Made by a program: the position numbers and the translations under genes. The notes beneath the pieces were generated by a model that was given only the letters and a program-made list of their open reading frames with translations, had not been told where the DNA came from and did not search any database. A stretch of 38,311 bases of DNA from positions 1-38,311 of the forward strand of contig JAKSVE010000008.1 in assembly GCA_024408295.1 (NCBI GenBank). The letters run 5' to 3'. Origin of the DNA: Bacilli bacterium. Lineage in GTDB: Bacteria > Bacillota_I > Bacilli_A > RFN20 > CAG-826. Of the stretch, positions 1-10,444 are shown piece after piece; the first letter of the stretch is position 1, and each line of letters starts with the position of its first letter.

Positions 1-95
1 CTAACATCATGGCAGATGTTGACTTAAGCACCTACAAGAAGCTTGGCATCGACGTAACTGAAGAACCAATCAGCTACGCAAATCTCGCAAAGTAA
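1..95 (+). CDS. C-terminal fragment of an unidentified protein
   Basis: The reading frame is open from the window edge to a TAA at 93-95 and gives about 30 residues ending in SYANLAK. A Rho-independent terminator follows 25 bases later, which supports a real gene end. The segment TYKKLGIDV resembles the last strand and helix of some ABC-transporter substrate-binding proteins, where a phrase like 'AKKLGI' precedes the C-terminus. Thirty residues are too few to establish a family. The start and most of the gene lie outside the window. Confidence 0.55.
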   Translation, partial: NIMADVDLSTYKKLGIDVTEEPISYANLAK

Positions 96-118
96 TAATC
101 CAACATTAGACAACTAAA

Positions 119-152
119 ACGCCCCTTATCCAAAACGGAAAGGGGCTTTTAT
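119..152. terminator. Rho-independent terminator, probably bidirectional
   Basis: GCCCCTT (121-127) pairs with AAGGGGC (140-146), followed by TTTT on the plus strand. Read on the minus strand the same stem is followed by GTTTTAG. It can therefore end both the upstream plus-strand gene and the convergent HTH gene that stops at 165. Confidence 0.85.
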
Positions 153-164
153 TGATGCTTCGAT

Positions 165-650
165 TTAATGAGTCACGAATCCAATAAAGAGAAACCAGAA
201 AACAAAATTTGAAATGATTATGTGTAACAAGGAAATAGCTGTAGCTAAGAAACACAACCCGCTGAGGGAGTGTTTGCGGTTGAGTATGCCAAGCGTTAAG
301 AAATACGCAAAGAAGATATGAACGCCGACAAAAGAAGCGACCAGCGTTGCGCCGTTATATGGCCAGAAAGACTGTAAGAAGCAAAGTATATAGAGAAAGA
401 AGAATGCTACGAAAGATATGACAATAAGCTTATTTGCTACTCTTTCTCTTTTTGAAATCGGCATTCTATCTTTTTCGTTATTTGGATCGATTTTAAATTC
501 TTTTTTAAATCTGTTTATCGTTTTCTCGTCAGGAAAAGACGAACCATTTTCCCAGTTCGTAAGTTCTTCTTCATCAACGGCCAATCTATGTGCTATCGAT
601 TTCCTCGAAGCCAGTTTCCTGATACCAATTCTCTCTATCAAGTTCTTCAT
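165..650 (-). CDS. HTH-domain protein with C-terminal membrane segments
   Basis: A 161-residue protein. Residues 1-50 look like an XRE/Cro-type helix-turn-helix; the ...AHRLAVDEEELTNWENG... stretch has the recognition-helix pattern of phage-repressor-like proteins. A charged linker (52-70) follows, then three or four hydrophobic segments (about 73-93, 100-122 and 130-158), so it should be a membrane-tethered DNA-binding protein. Proteins of this design are common in Bacillota, but ligand and targets are not predictable. It is monocistronic, with its own promoter at 684-712, and convergent with the gene at the window edge. No good ribosome site precedes the ATG, so the start is likely rather than certain. 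Confidence 0.75.
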   Translation of the reverse strand: MKNLIERIGIRKLASRKSIAHRLAVDEEELTNWENGSSFPDEKTINRFKKEFKIDPNNEKDRMPISKRERVANKLIVISFVAFFFLYILCFLQSFWPYNGATLVASFVGVHIFFAYFLTLGILNRKHSLSGLCFLATAISLLHIIISNFVFWFLFIGFVTH

Positions 651-683
651 AATGATTTTGTAGTCAAATATTCATTACTAAAC

Positions 684-712
684 ATATTATGTATTGTAGA
701 AAAAAATGGCAA
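684..712 (-). promoter_or_regulatory. Probable sigma-A promoter of the HTH gene
   Basis: On the minus strand, TTGCCA (707-712) and TAATAT (684-689) are separated by 17 bases and lie about 35 bases upstream of the start codon. Confidence 0.5.
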
Positions 713-780
713 GCGTATTAAGGTTGCATATCGGTTGATTACATAACTTAGAACAGATTGGATAATCAACGAAAAGTTGT

Positions 781-810
781 AACCTACATTTTGATAACTC
801 ATAGTAGGTT
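781..810. repeat. Inverted repeat in the intergenic region
   Basis: AACCTAC (781-787) is perfectly inverted as GTAGGTT (804-810). It is not followed by a T-run in either direction, so it is not an obvious terminator. It lies between the pyr operon terminator and the HTH gene promoter; an operator or part of a 3' end are both possible. Confidence 0.4.
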
Positions 811-814
811 ATAA

Positions 815-844
815 GGAAAACCACCAATCAAATCGACTGGTGGT
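815..844 (-). terminator. Rho-independent terminator of the pyr operon
   Basis: On the minus strand, ACCACCA (844-838) pairs with TGGTGGT (826-820), followed by TTTTCC. It lies 14 bases after the pyrB stop codon. Confidence 0.8.
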
Positions 845-857
845 GACTTCTATTTAA

Positions 858-1946
858 TTAGGCTAGTTTGTCGCAATAGATGCATCTGCAGACGTTATTT
901 GCTTCGTCTACGACTTTGAAGACCTGGTCAAGTTCTTGCTCGTTTTGAGAGATGCATTTCATGTTTGTGCATCTATATCTATTGATGAGCAGCTTCTCGC
1001 CTGCGAATCTATCAATAATGACTGGGTCTTTCTCTTTTTCTTCTAAGAGCTTGAGGATGAGGGCCATTCTCATATGCTTTCCGTTTAAGCACTGCTCGAA
1101 ATAAACCGCTCTTGGGTCAGCATCGACTTTAACAGAGATCTCGTTGACTCTTGGGAGAGGATGCAAGACATACATATCGCTCTTAGCCTTAGCCATCTTC
1201 TCGACATCTAAGACATATGAGTTCTTGAGTCTTTCATACTCTTCAGGGTCATCGAATCTTTCTCTCTGGATTCTTGTCATGTAGAGGATATCCAAGCATC
1301 CGATATTGTCTTCAAGGCTTGTGACCTCAACATATTCCATGTTGTTCTTCTCAAGAACTTCTTCCTTGATGTAATCAGGGAGGACCAATTCTTTTGGAGA
1401 GATGAGAACGATCTTGACATTGTTATAGCGGGATAACGCTCCGATTAACGAATGCACGGTTCTTCCGTACTTTAAATCTCCGCAGAAACCGACTGTAAGG
1501 TTATCAAATCCACCTTTGTGCTTGTAGATTGTGAGTAAATCAGCAAGGGTCTGGGTTGGATGGCAGTGACCACCATCTCCACCATTGATGACAGGGACGC
1601 TAGCATTGATTGATGCAACGTATGATGAACCTTCAACCGGTGATCTCATTGCGATGATATCAGCATAGCAAGAGATGACTTTTGCAGTATCTGCATAGCT
1701 TTCGCCCTTTGCAGCGCTTGATGAGCTGGCTGAAGAGAATCCGATAACCGAACCTCCAAGTTCCCACATAGCAGCTTCGAAGCTCAATCTAGTTCTTGTT
1801 GATGGCTCAAAGAATAGAGTGGCTAACTTCTTTCCTTTGCAGGCTTCGGAGTATTTTGCTGGGTTGTTACCAATATCGATGGCAACATCCATCATTTCCT
1901 TTAATTCGTCAACGCTGAAGTCGACGATATCGATAAGGCTTCTCAT
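858..1946 (-). CDS. pyrB: Aspartate carbamoyltransferase catalytic chain with fused PyrI-like zinc ribbon
   Basis: Catalyses carbamoyl phosphate + L-aspartate to carbamoyl aspartate, the committed step of UMP synthesis. Residues 1-305 are a standard PyrB: carbamoyl-phosphate loop STRTR at 49-53, lysine loop around K80-G-E-S, HPTQ at 129-132 and HPLPR at 262-266. The protein runs to 362 residues. Its tail (about 307-362) has C326-x4-C331 and C355-x2-C358, the pattern of the zinc domain of the regulatory chain PyrI. The nucleotide-binding half of PyrI is absent, and no separate pyrI lies in the operon. Fused PyrB-PyrI chains are known, for example in Thermotoga maritima. This is the last gene of the operon, starting 2 bases after pyrE, with a terminator just downstream. 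The catalytic assignment is very secure; a structural role for the zinc tail is inferred. Confidence 0.95.
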   Translation of the reverse strand: MRSLIDIVDFSVDELKEMMDVAIDIGNNPAKYSEACKGKKLATLFFEPSTRTRLSFEAAMWELGGSVIGFSSASSSSAAKGESYADTAKVISCYADIIAMRSPVEGSSYVASINASVPVINGGDGGHCHPTQTLADLLTIYKHKGGFDNLTVGFCGDLKYGRTVHSLIGALSRYNNVKIVLISPKELVLPDYIKEEVLEKNNMEYVEVTSLEDNIGCLDILYMTRIQRERFDDPEEYERLKNSYVLDVEKMAKAKSDMYVLHPLPRVNEISVKVDADPRAVYFEQCLNGKHMRMALILKLLEEKEKDPVIIDRFAGEKLLINRYRCTNMKCISQNEQELDQVFKVVDEANNVCRCIYCDKLA

Positions 1947-1948
1947 GA

Positions 1949-2590
1949 TTACTTACCAATCCAGCTTTCGTCTGATGGGTTGTTTCTGAAAGCGATCAAT
2001 CTCTTGATGTCGCTCTCTTTGATGTAGCCTTCTTCTGCTGCTACTTCTGCGATCTTATCGAAGTTGGTGAGTGAGTGATTCTCAACGTTTGCAGCTGCGA
2101 GCCTTTCGATTCCCTTCTTCATTCCGTATGTGAAGATTGAGACGACTCCAAGGACATCAGCGCCTGCTTCTCTTAAGACATCGACGACTTCAAGGACTGA
2201 GCCGCCTGTTGAGATTAAATCTTCGATGACGACGACCTTCTGGCCCTTCTCGAGTCTTCCCTCGATCTGGTTCTGTCTTCCGTGATCCTTAGCACCGCTT
2301 CTGACATATCCCATTGGGAGGTTCATGAGGTGACCAACGATTGCTGCGTGAGCGATACCAGCAGTTGATGTACCCATGAGAACTTCGACTTCTGGATAGT
2401 ATTTCTTAACTGTTTCAGCAAGAGATGTTTCAACATCTGTTCTGACTGCTGGAGCGGTCAATGTTAAACGGTTGTCACAGTAGACTGGTGACTTGATGCC
2501 TGAAGCCCATGTGAATGGTTCTTCTGGGCGGAAGAAGACTGCTTTGATTGAGAGCAAGTCTTTTGCGATTAATGTTTCGATATCTGCCAT
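1949..2590 (-). CDS. pyrE: Orotate phosphoribosyltransferase
   Basis: Transfers phosphoribose from PRPP to orotate, giving OMP. At 213 residues it is of normal length. The type I phosphoribosyltransferase PRPP motif [13 protein letters not shown] lies at about 119-131, and the catalytic loop R-S-G-A-K-D-H-G around 97-104 is the usual OPRTase loop. It lies between pyrF (4-base gap) and pyrB (2-base gap), so the three are co-transcribed. The ribosome site AGGAG sits inside the end of pyrF, which supports translational coupling and this start. Cytoplasmic. Confidence 0.96.
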   Translation of the reverse strand: MADIETLIAKDLLSIKAVFFRPEEPFTWASGIKSPVYCDNRLTLTAPAVRTDVETSLAETVKKYYPEVEVLMGTSTAGIAHAAIVGHLMNLPMGYVRSGAKDHGRQNQIEGRLEKGQKVVVIEDLISTGGSVLEVVDVLREAGADVLGVVSIFTYGMKKGIERLAAANVENHSLTNFDKIAEVAAEEGYIKESDIKRLIAFRNNPSDESWIGK

Positions 2591-2594
2591 TGTT

Positions 2595-3296
2595 TTATTC
2601 TCCTAAGAATTCCTTAACGCATCTGTTGTATGCTGCAACTGGGTCTTCAGCTGCGGTGATTGGACGGCCAACAACGATGTAGTCTGAGCCAATCTTTCTA
2701 GCCTCTGCTGGGGTCATAACTCTCTTCTGGTCGCCCTTGTCTCCATCGGCAAATCTGACGCCTGGAGTAACTGTAACAAAGTTAGAACCGCAGGAATTGT
2801 GGACTTTTTCTGCTTCAAGTGGTGAGCAGACAACTCCATCTAATCCAGCTTCTTTAGCACACTTTGCATAGTGCATGACAACCTGGTCGATAGGCTCTTT
2901 GATCAAGAGATCCTTCTCCATGCTTTCCTGGTCGGTTGATGTTAGCTGAGTGACTGCGATGAGGATTGGACGTGTGCCGTCTTCTCTTGTGAGTCCTTCG
3001 ATTGCAGCCTTCATCATGTTGATGGTTCCTGCTGCGTGCAAGTTTGTCATATCAACATCTAAATGTGATAAGACTGACATTGCCTTCTTGACTGTGTTAG
3101 GGATGTCGTGAAGTTTGAGGTCTAAGAAGATCTTGTGACCACGAGCCTTGATTTCTCTAACGATGTCTGGTCCTGCTGCATAGAAGAGTTCCATTCCGAT
3201 CTTAACGAATGGTTTTCTTCCCTCGAACTTGTCGAGGAATTCGATTGTCTTCTCTTTTGATGAGAAGTCACAAGCGATGATTACGTCTTTTGCCAT
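2595..3296 (-). CDS. pyrF: Orotidine 5'-phosphate decarboxylase
   Basis: Decarboxylates OMP to UMP, the last step of de novo pyrimidine synthesis. It has 233 residues, normal for the bacterial short form. The active-site signature [11 protein letters not shown] is at 59-69, with the catalytic Asp-Lys-Asp set D59, K61 and D64. The C-terminal phosphate-binding region contains [10 protein letters not shown] and YIVVGRPIT. The start codon overlaps the pyrD stop by one base (TAATG), and GGAGGAG lies upstream at usable spacing. Confidence 0.97.
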   Translation of the reverse strand: MAKDVIIACDFSSKEKTIEFLDKFEGRKPFVKIGMELFYAAGPDIVREIKARGHKIFLDLKLHDIPNTVKKAMSVLSHLDVDMTNLHAAGTINMMKAAIEGLTREDGTRPILIAVTQLTSTDQESMEKDLLIKEPIDQVVMHYAKCAKEAGLDGVVCSPLEAEKVHNSCGSNFVTVTPGVRFADGDKGDQKRVMTPAEARKIGSDYIVVGRPITAAEDPVAAYNRCVKEFLGE

Positions 3297-4213
3297 TATA
3301 ATGCTCCTCCGATTATATCTTTTAATGATGTAATGCCATATTTTTCCATAACTCTTGGTAAATCCTCGATGATTTCCTTACAGGCGTATGGATTTACGAG
3401 GTTAGCTGCGCCAACCTCTACTGCGGTAGCTCCCGCCATCATCATTTCGATGACGTCTTCTGCTGTTGAGACGCCACCCATTCCGATGACTGGAATTTTA
3501 ACTGCGTGTGCTACCTGATACACGCATCTTACTGCAACCGGGAAGATTGCAGGTCCGGATAAACCACCGGTGGTATTCTTCAAAAGAGGTTTTCTCTTTC
3601 TTAAATCAATTCTCATACCTAATAAGGTATTAATCAAGGCGATTCCGTCCGCTCCATTGTCTTCGCATGCTTTTGCGATCTCAACGATGTTGGTGACGTT
3701 TGGCGAGAGCTTGACGATAAGTGGCTTTGTGACCACTTTTCTTACTTCTCTAACGACTTCGCCCAAAAGGACTGGATCAGTGCCGAAGCTCATGCCACCT
3801 CCATGGACGTTTGGACATGAGACATTGAGCTCAATCCATCCGACCTGTTCTTCCTTGTCTAGTTTCTCGCAGGTATAGACATAATCAGGGATTGAGAATC
3901 CTGAGACGTTTGCCATGACCTTCTTGTTGAAGACCTTCTTCAATTTAGGAAGTTCTTCTGAGATGACCTTTTCCACTCCAGGGTTCTGAAGTCCGACAGC
4001 GTTAAGCATGCCTGATGCCGTTTCGGCGATTCTAGGCGTTGGATTGCCGAATCTCGGATCTTTAGTCGTTCCCTTGAACGAGAAGGTTCCAAGGATGTTT
4101 ATGTCGTATAATTCCGCAAATTCGTAGCCAAATCCATATGTGCCGGAGGCTGGGATGATTGGATTATCGAGTTCGATGCCAAGTAAATTGACTTTGGTGT
4201 TTACTTCTCCCAT
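3296..4213 (-). CDS. pyrD: Dihydroorotate dehydrogenase, class 1B catalytic subunit
   Basis: Oxidises dihydroorotate to orotate using FMN. It has 305 residues. The class 1 catalytic cysteine is C133 in NVSCPN; class 2 enzymes have serine there. FMN phosphate binding is seen in GMGG and [10 protein letters not shown] near the C-terminus. Class 1B enzymes work with an iron-sulfur flavoprotein partner, PyrK, which is the gene immediately upstream and overlaps this one by 13 bases. Electrons therefore go through PyrK to NAD+ rather than to fumarate or quinone, which suits an anaerobe. Confidence 0.96.
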   Translation of the reverse strand: MGEVNTKVNLLGIELDNPIIPASGTYGFGYEFAELYDINILGTFSFKGTTKDPRFGNPTPRIAETASGMLNAVGLQNPGVEKVISEELPKLKKVFNKKVMANVSGFSIPDYVYTCEKLDKEEQVGWIELNVSCPNVHGGGMSFGTDPVLLGEVVREVRKVVTKPLIVKLSPNVTNIVEIAKACEDNGADGIALINTLLGMRIDLRKRKPLLKNTTGGLSGPAIFPVAVRCVYQVAHAVKIPVIGMGGVSTAEDVIEMMMAGATAVEVGAANLVNPYACKEIIEDLPRVMEKYGITSLKDIIGGAL

Positions 4214-4938
4214 GTGATTTCCTCCTTCTTTAAGACCGGTCCGTCTTTGCAGATTCTCTTATTTCCGTATAGGGTCTTGCAGCTGCATCCCATGCAGGCC
4301 CCGAACCCGCAGCCCATTCTCTCTTCGAATGAGAATTCGCCGCTGGTTTTGGATGCGTTATACACCGCTTTGAGCATTGGCTCTGGTCCGCAGGTGTAGA
4401 AGTAATCGTATTCTTCTCCATCCATTGCGTTTGTCACGAATCCCTTGATTCCATATGAGCCATCCACTGTTGTGACTTTGACCTTGCAGCCAAGAGCCTT
4501 GAATTCTTCTTCATAGAAGATTTCGCTCTTGGTGTTGAAGCCGAGGATGACCACTACTTCCTTATCGTCTGCTCTAAGAGTTTTTGCAAGGTTATATAGA
4601 GGTGGGACTCCAACTCCTCCGCCGATCAACATCACATAAGTTCCTGATGCATCGGTGTTGTAGCCGTTTCCGAGTCCTGTAAGGGTATCAAGCTTTGTGC
4701 CTTCGCCCATCTTGGACATGGCCTCCGTTCCCTTTCCAACGACCTTATAGATGAGAGTTAATGTCTCGTCATCATAGTCGCAGACTGAGATTGGACGCCT
4801 AAGGTAATATCCATCTATTGCGATGTTCACGAACTGACCACAGTTGGTGATTCCGCTGGTATCGCCCTCAAGAATCATCTTGTAGACGTTTGGGGCGATA
4901 GCTTTATTTGTTTTAACGCTAAATACTACTTGTTTCAT
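4201..4938 (-). CDS. pyrK: Dihydroorotate dehydrogenase electron-transfer subunit
   Basis: This FAD and [2Fe-2S] subunit passes electrons from PyrD to NAD+. It has 245 residues. An N-terminal flavin-binding barrel carries RRPIS at 48-52; the NAD-binding domain has GGGVGVPP near 106-113 and CGPEPML near 183-189. The C-terminal iron-sulfur domain has C210-x4-C215-x2-C218-x11-C230. It overlaps pyrD and starts 8 bases after carB. All expected cofactor ligands are present. Confidence 0.96.
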   Translation of the reverse strand: MKQVVFSVKTNKAIAPNVYKMILEGDTSGITNCGQFVNIAIDGYYLRRPISVCDYDDETLTLIYKVVGKGTEAMSKMGEGTKLDTLTGLGNGYNTDASGTYVMLIGGGVGVPPLYNLAKTLRADDKEVVVILGFNTKSEIFYEEEFKALGCKVKVTTVDGSYGIKGFVTNAMDGEEYDYFYTCGPEPMLKAVYNASKTSGEFSFEERMGCGFGACMGCSCKTLYGNKRICKDGPVLKKEEITWEK

Positions 4939-4946
4939 ATCTACCT

Positions 4947-7900
4947 CTACATATCGATTGTGGATACGTTGATCATTGTCTCTTCAAGGACATCAAGAAG
5001 GGCGGCAACGGTATCTAAAGCGGTCAAGACTGTGACATAGTTTTCAACTGCGACTTGTCTGATGATGTAGCCATCGCTTGCGATGTTGGTTGATGAGACG
5101 TGTCTAGTATTGATGATATATGTGACGTATCCCTGTCTAATTGAATCAAGGATTTCGTTTGAGCCTTCTGCAATCTTGCGTCTGACTCTTGTTCTGATGC
5201 CATGTTCTTTTAAGAATGCAGCGGTTCCTGCTGTTGCTTCAATATTGAAACCGAGGTTGTAGAATCTCTTGATTAATGGGAGAGCTTCTTCCTTATCTTC
5301 ATCCGCAATTGTTGCAAATACAGTGCCGTATTGCTTGAGTTTTGTGCCTGCTGCCTGCATTGCCTTATACAATGCGCGGTTCTTCTTATCATCATATCCG
5401 ATGGCTTCGCCTGTTGACTTCATCTCAGGTGAGAGGTATGCGTCTAAACCTTTGAGCTTTGAGAATGAGAAGGCTGGACACTTGACGTACCATCTCTTCT
5501 TCTCTTCTGGGTAGATTGAGGTAAATCCCTGGGAGACTAGATCTTCGCCCATGATGACTTTTGTTGCAATATCGGCAAGTGAGTAGCCGGTTGCCTTTGA
5601 AAGGAATGGGACGGTTCTTGATGAACGTGGGTTGACCTCGATGATATAGACATCGTCATTTGAATCGACGATGAACTGGATGTTGTATAGGCCGATGATT
5701 CCGCAGCCAAGTCCGAGTTTTTCTGTGTATTCCAAGACTGTTTTCTTGACCTTGTCGGATAAAGAGAATGGAGGATAGACAGAGATTGAGTCGCCTGAGT
5801 GGATACCTGTTCTTTCAACAAGTTCCATGATGCCTGGGCAGAAGACGTTCTTTCCATCGCACACTGCATCGACTTCAACTTCTTTACCCTGGATGTACTT
5901 ATCGACCAAGACTGGCTTGTCCTCATCGATTTCTACAGCTGTCTTGAGGTAGTGTCTTAACTGACCTTCGTTTGCAACGATCTGCATTGCGCGTCCGCCT
6001 AAGACAAAGGATGGTCTGACTAATACTGGGTATCCAATCTTTGCTGCTGCTTCGATTCCGTCTTCAATCTTTGTGACTGCACGGCCGGTTGGCTGTGGGA
6101 TGTTGAGTTCGATCAAGAGTTTCTCGAATGAGTCTCTATTCTCTGCTCTATCGATGCCATCGCAGTCAGTGCCGATGATGTTGACGCCTCTCTTCATAAG
6201 AGGTTCAGCAAGATTGATTGCGGTCTGTCCGCCTAAGGTTGCGATAACGCCGTATGGCTTTTCAAGTGCGATGATGTTCATGACATCTTCAACACATAAT
6301 GGCTCAAAGTAGAGCTTATCTGATGTCGTGTAGTCTGTTGAGACTGTTTCTGGGTTGTTGTTGATGATGATAGCCTCAAATCCGGACTTCTTGATTGTCA
6401 TGACCGCATGAACGGTGGAGTAATCGAATTCGATACCCTGTCCGATTCTGATTGGGCCTGAGCCAAGAACGATGATCTTCTTCTTGTCTGAGACGATTGA
6501 TTCGTTCTCTTCTTCGTATGTTGAATAGAAATATGGGATGTATGATTCAAATTCTGAAGCGCAGGTATCGATCATCTTATAGACTGGGAAGATATTGTTC
6601 TCCACTCTGAGGTTATAGACATCGATTTCCTTGACTCCCCATAACCAAGCGATTGCTCTATCTGAGAAACCCATCTTCTTTGCGTCTCTTAAGACGACGA
6701 GGTTGTTTGGATTTTCTCTTAATTCATCTTCCTCACGGATGATGTTCTTGACCTTCTCGATAAAGAGCATATCGATCTTTGAATATTCAGCGATAACTCC
6801 ATAGTCGACTCTTTGACGGCAGAGTTCTGCGATTGCGTAGATTCTATCGTCTGTGCCAATCTTGATGTAGTCGAGTAACTGTTCTTTGGTCCAGCCATCG
6901 AATTTCTTCATATAGAGGTGGAATACGCCGATTTCAAGAGATCTAACGGCTTTTAGCAAGGATTCTTCAATGGTTCTACCGATTGACATAACCTCGCCTG
7001 TTGCCTTCATCTGGGTTGAGAGCTTGTTGTTTGCGTCTGCGAACTTATCGAATGGGAAACGTGGCATCTTTGTGACGACGTAGTCAAGTGATGGTTCGAA
7101 TGATGCAGGTGTATTTGCGATTTGGATTTCATCAAGGTGCATGCCGACTGCGATCTTTGCTGAGACTCTAGCAATTGGGTAGCCAGATGCCTTAGAAGCA
7201 AGAGCGGATGAACGTGAGACACGTGGATTGACCTCGATGAGGTAATATTTGAATGAAAGAGGGTCTAATGCGAACTGGACGTTGCATCCGCCTTCAATCT
7301 TAAGAGCACGGATGATCTTGAGAGCTGAGTCTCTAAGCATATGGTACTCTTTGTTTGTTAATGTCTGAGAAGGGCAAACAACGATTGAGTCACCGGTGTG
7401 GATACCGACTGGGTCGATGTTTTCCATGTTACAGATGGTGATTGCGGTGTCGTTTGAATCACGCATGACTTCGTATTCGATTTCCTTGAAGCCTTTGATT
7501 GATTTCTCGACCAAGACCTGATGGACTGGAGATAATGCAAGAGCATTCTTCATTATCTCAATGAATTCTTCGTCGTTATCTGCGAATCCACCGCCTGTTC
7601 CACCTAAAGTGAAGGCTGGTCTTAAGACGACTGGATATGTGATTTCATGAGCGGCAGCAAGTCCTTCTTCCATTGAGTTTGCGATCATTGATGGGAGGAC
7701 AGGTTCGCCTAAGTCAATGCAAAGCTGCTTGAAGAGTTCTCTATCTTCAGCCTTTGCAATTGAATCAGATGATGTTCCGAGGAGTTCAACCTGACATTCT
7801 CTAAGAACGCCTTTCTTTTCGAGGGAAATTGCGAGGTTAAGACCTGTTTGACCGCCGATTCCTGGGAGGATTGCGTCTGGTCTTTCGTGACGGATGATCT

Positions 7901-8126
7901 TAGCCATATACTCAAGGGTGAGAGGCTCCATGTAGATCTTATCTGCGACCGCTTTATCGGTCATGATGGTTGCTGGGTTGGAGTTGCAAAGGACAACTTC
8001 ATAGCCTTCTTCTCTTAAGGCTAAGCAAGCCTGTGTGCCTGCATAGTCGAATTCTGCGGCCTGGCCAATGACGATTGGTCCTGAACCGATAACAAGAATT
8101 TTGTGGATGTCTGTTCTCTTAGCCAT
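4947..8126 (-). CDS. carB: Carbamoyl-phosphate synthase large subunit
   Basis: Makes carbamoyl phosphate from bicarbonate, two ATP and ammonia delivered by CarA. At 1059 residues it is full length. It consists of two homologous ATP-grasp halves, each opening with a GSGPI(V/R)IGQ nucleotide motif (about residues 14-22 and 557-565), joined by an oligomerisation region. The last roughly 130 residues are an MGS-like allosteric domain, where UMP and ornithine act in other CarB proteins. It overlaps carA by 8 bases. Because the genes sit in the pyr operon, this pair probably serves pyrimidine synthesis; whether it also feeds arginine synthesis cannot be told here. Confidence 0.97.
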   Translation of the reverse strand: MAKRTDIHKILVIGSGPIVIGQAAEFDYAGTQACLALREEGYEVVLCNSNPATIMTDKAVADKIYMEPLTLEYMAKIIRHERPDAILPGIGGQTGLNLAISLEKKGVLRECQVELLGTSSDSIAKAEDRELFKQLCIDLGEPVLPSMIANSMEEGLAAAHEITYPVVLRPAFTLGGTGGGFADNDEEFIEIMKNALALSPVHQVLVEKSIKGFKEIEYEVMRDSNDTAITICNMENIDPVGIHTGDSIVVCPSQTLTNKEYHMLRDSALKIIRALKIEGGCNVQFALDPLSFKYYLIEVNPRVSRSSALASKASGYPIARVSAKIAVGMHLDEIQIANTPASFEPSLDYVVTKMPRFPFDKFADANNKLSTQMKATGEVMSIGRTIEESLLKAVRSLEIGVFHLYMKKFDGWTKEQLLDYIKIGTDDRIYAIAELCRQRVDYGVIAEYSKIDMLFIEKVKNIIREEDELRENPNNLVVLRDAKKMGFSDRAIAWLWGVKEIDVYNLRVENNIFPVYKMIDTCASEFESYIPYFYSTYEEENESIVSDKKKIIVLGSGPIRIGQGIEFDYSTVHAVMTIKKSGFEAIIINNNPETVSTDYTTSDKLYFEPLCVEDVMNIIALEKPYGVIATLGGQTAINLAEPLMKRGVNIIGTDCDGIDRAENRDSFEKLLIELNIPQPTGRAVTKIEDGIEAAAKIGYPVLVRPSFVLGGRAMQIVANEGQLRHYLKTAVEIDEDKPVLVDKYIQGKEVEVDAVCDGKNVFCPGIMELVERTGIHSGDSISVYPPFSLSDKVKKTVLEYTEKLGLGCGIIGLYNIQFIVDSNDDVYIIEVNPRSSRTVPFLSKATGYSLADIATKVIMGEDLVSQGFTSIYPEEKKRWYVKCPAFSFSKLKGLDAYLSPEMKSTGEAIGYDDKKNRALYKAMQAAGTKLKQYGTVFATIADEDKEEALPLIKRFYNLGFNIEATAGTAAFLKEHGIRTRVRRKIAEGSNEILDSIRQGYVTYIINTRHVSSTNIASDGYIIRQVAVENYVTVLTALDTVAALLDVLEETMINVSTIDM

Positions 8127-9216
8127 TGTTCTTTGCCTCCTTCATGTATTCAATGAATTCATCGAATAAGTATGCGCTGTCCTGTGGACCAGGTGCTGAC
8201 TCTGGGTGGTACTGGACTGAGAAGACTCTGTCTTCCTTGCATTCAGCACCTTCAACAGTCTTATCGAGGATGTTGATGTGAGTTGCAACAAGTCCTGTTC
8301 CCTTGATTGATTCAGGGTCGACTGCGTATGAGTGGTTCTGCGAGGTGATTTCAACCTTGCCGGTCTTAAGATTCATGACTGGGTGGTTGCCGCCTCTATG
8401 TCCGAATTTGAGTTTGTATGTCTTACCGCCATAAGCAAGTGAGATAATCTGGTGTCCTAAGCAGATACCGAATATTGGATATTTGCCGCGTAATTTCTTA
8501 ACCATCTCGATGACTGGTGTTGCATCTTCTGGGTCGCCAGGGCCGTTTGAGATGAAGATTCCGTCTGGATTCATCTCAACGATCTTCTTGTAATCCATAT
8601 CGAATGGGACAACTGTGACGTTGCATCCTCTCTTGTTGAGGGAACGGACGATGTTGAGCTTGATACCGCAGTCGATTGCGACGACATTGTATTTTGCATC
8701 CTGGCATCTTGCATACCATCTCTTCTTGCATGAGACAAGCCTTACTGCCTCGTGGTCGATTGGTGTTTCCTTGATGATCTTGATGCCTTCTTCAACTGTG
8801 GTGTTGACGTTGGTGATGAGCACTCTTCTTGAACCCTTGTCGCGGATTGAGCGTGTGAGCTTTCTTGTGTCAACGCCATAGATGCCGACGATATGGTTTT
8901 CCTCCATGATTTCTCCGAGTGTCTTTGTGTAACGGAAGTTTGATGGGAAGTCGTTATATTCTCTTACGACCAATCCTCCGATTGTTGGGACCTTAGTCTC
9001 GTTGTCTTCATCTGTGATACCGTAGTTTCCGATTAATGGATAAGTCATGCACACTGTCTGGAATGTGTATGATGGGTCAGAGATGATTTCCTGATAGCCG
9101 ACCATTGATGTGTTGAAGACGATTTCTGTAACCTTCTCCTCGTTAGCGCCGAATGAATAGCCATAGTATTCTTCGCCGTCTTCAAGGATGATCTTCTTGT
9201 CGAATTCTTTTACCAT
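8119..9216 (-). CDS. carA: Carbamoyl-phosphate synthase small (glutaminase) subunit
   Basis: Hydrolyses glutamine and channels ammonia to CarB. It has 365 residues. The N-terminal CarA-specific domain spans about 1-150. The C-terminal class I amidotransferase has nucleophile C252 in FGICLGHQI, the oxyanion-loop motif NGPGDP at 224-229, and H337 and E339 in QYHPES. It overlaps pyrC by 7 bases and carB by 8 bases, indicating tight translational coupling. Confidence 0.97.
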   Translation of the reverse strand: MVKEFDKKIILEDGEEYYGYSFGANEEKVTEIVFNTSMVGYQEIISDPSYTFQTVCMTYPLIGNYGITDEDNETKVPTIGGLVVREYNDFPSNFRYTKTLGEIMEENHIVGIYGVDTRKLTRSIRDKGSRRVLITNVNTTVEEGIKIIKETPIDHEAVRLVSCKKRWYARCQDAKYNVVAIDCGIKLNIVRSLNKRGCNVTVVPFDMDYKKIVEMNPDGIFISNGPGDPEDATPVIEMVKKLRGKYPIFGICLGHQIISLAYGGKTYKLKFGHRGGNHPVMNLKTGKVEITSQNHSYAVDPESIKGTGLVATHINILDKTVEGAECKEDRVFSVQYHPESAPGPQDSAYLFDEFIEYMKEAKNNG

Positions 9217-10400
9217 ACCTTTTTACCTCCGTAATATGTTGCTACGTTCTTGCCGTAGACTTTTGTGTTCAAGAAAGGTGTTGCCTTTCCCTTTGATAAC
9301 ATTGATTCTTTTGTGATTTCCACTTCTTCATCTAAATTCCAGATTGAGAAGCCATTTACCGGGATATTGAATCGTTTGCTTGGGTTTTTGACCAGTAAAT
9401 CGATTAATTTCTCAAGTGTGATTATCCCTTTCTTCACCAAGTGGGTGTACAAGAGAGGGAATGCGTACTCGATTCCAACTATTCCGAATGGGGACTTCTC
9501 TAATCCTCTAGATTTCTCTTCCTCACTGTGTGGGGCATGGTCGGTTGCGATGCAATCGATTGTGCCATCTAGAATACCTTGGATTAAGGCTTCTTTATCT
9601 TCCTTAGATCTTAGAGGAGGATTCATCTTCCAGTAGCCATGCTCCTGGAGATCATTCTCGTCTAATATCAAGTAGTGAGGTGCGGTTTCACAGGTGACGT
9701 TTACGCCTTCCGCCTTAGCCTTGCGGATGATATCCACGCTTTCTTTTGTGGAGATGTGGCATACGTGATAGGCACATCCCGTTTCCTTTGAAAGCCTCAC
9801 ATCTCTTGCAATTTGCTCATATTCACTAGCGGAGCAGATTCCTCTATGTCCGTGCTCTTTTGCATACACGCCATCATGGATGTATCCGCCTTTTAGAAGC
9901 GAGTTCACTTCGCAGTGGGCAACGATCATCTTTCCAAGTGATTTTGCTTTTATCATCGCCTGTCTCATCATCTCTTCTTCCTGGACTCCACGTCCATCAT
10001 CCGAGAATGCGATGACATCCTTTGCCATGCCATCAAGATCAGCGAGTTCTTCTCCTTTCTCTCCTACGGTTATTGCTCCGTATGGGAGAACGTTGATGAC
10101 TGCATCTTTCTTGATGATGTCTAATTGTTCCTTTAAGTGTTCAACTGAATCTGGAACTGGATTCAGGTTAGGCATTGTGAGGACGCTTGTGTATCCTCCG
10201 TGAGCCGCGGCTTTTGATCCGGTTTCAATTGTCTCTTTGTATGAGAATCCCGGTTCTCTAAAGTGAACGTGGACATCGATGAAACCTGGCAGGATTACAC
10301 AGTGTTCGTCTACGTTCTCTAAAGAAAAACCGGACAACAAACTAGATAAGTCAATGGACTCATCGCTGCCGGTTATTATCTTTGCGCTCGTGTTGCTCAT
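9210..10400 (-). CDS. pyrC: Dihydroorotase
   Basis: Cyclises carbamoyl aspartate to dihydroorotate with a zinc centre in an amidohydrolase TIM barrel. It has 396 residues and is of the Bacillus-type (class I) form. Metal ligands are in DVHVHFREPG (41-51) and H162; ATDHAPH (285-291) holds the catalytic aspartate. FSDDG (132-136) matches the metal-bridging Asp found instead of carboxylated lysine in some class I enzymes. The first roughly 30 residues are shorter and more divergent than usual. AAAGGAGGAAAAGG directly precedes the ATG, so the start is well supported. Confidence 0.95.
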   Translation of the reverse strand: MSNTSAKIITGSDESIDLSSLLSGFSLENVDEHCVILPGFIDVHVHFREPGFSYKETIETGSKAAAHGGYTSVLTMPNLNPVPDSVEHLKEQLDIIKKDAVINVLPYGAITVGEKGEELADLDGMAKDVIAFSDDGRGVQEEEMMRQAMIKAKSLGKMIVAHCEVNSLLKGGYIHDGVYAKEHGHRGICSASEYEQIARDVRLSKETGCAYHVCHISTKESVDIIRKAKAEGVNVTCETAPHYLILDENDLQEHGYWKMNPPLRSKEDKEALIQGILDGTIDCIATDHAPHSEEEKSRGLEKSPFGIVGIEYAFPLLYTHLVKKGIITLEKLIDLLVKNPSKRFNIPVNGFSIWNLDEEVEITKESMLSKGKATPFLNTKVYGKNVATYYGGKKVW

Positions 10401-10444
10401 CCTTTTCCTCCTTTCCGACCTCTCTGGATCGATTTAAAGTCTTT

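Noticed and set aside
5537-5926. Open frames of 60-130 codons opposite or out of frame with carB, carA, pyrD, guaB, GH3 and rnf genes
   Set aside because: They lie wholly inside secure genes, lack ribosome sites, and their composition (Ser/Thr/Gln-rich or Leu/Ser-rich) is what out-of-frame translation of these genes produces.
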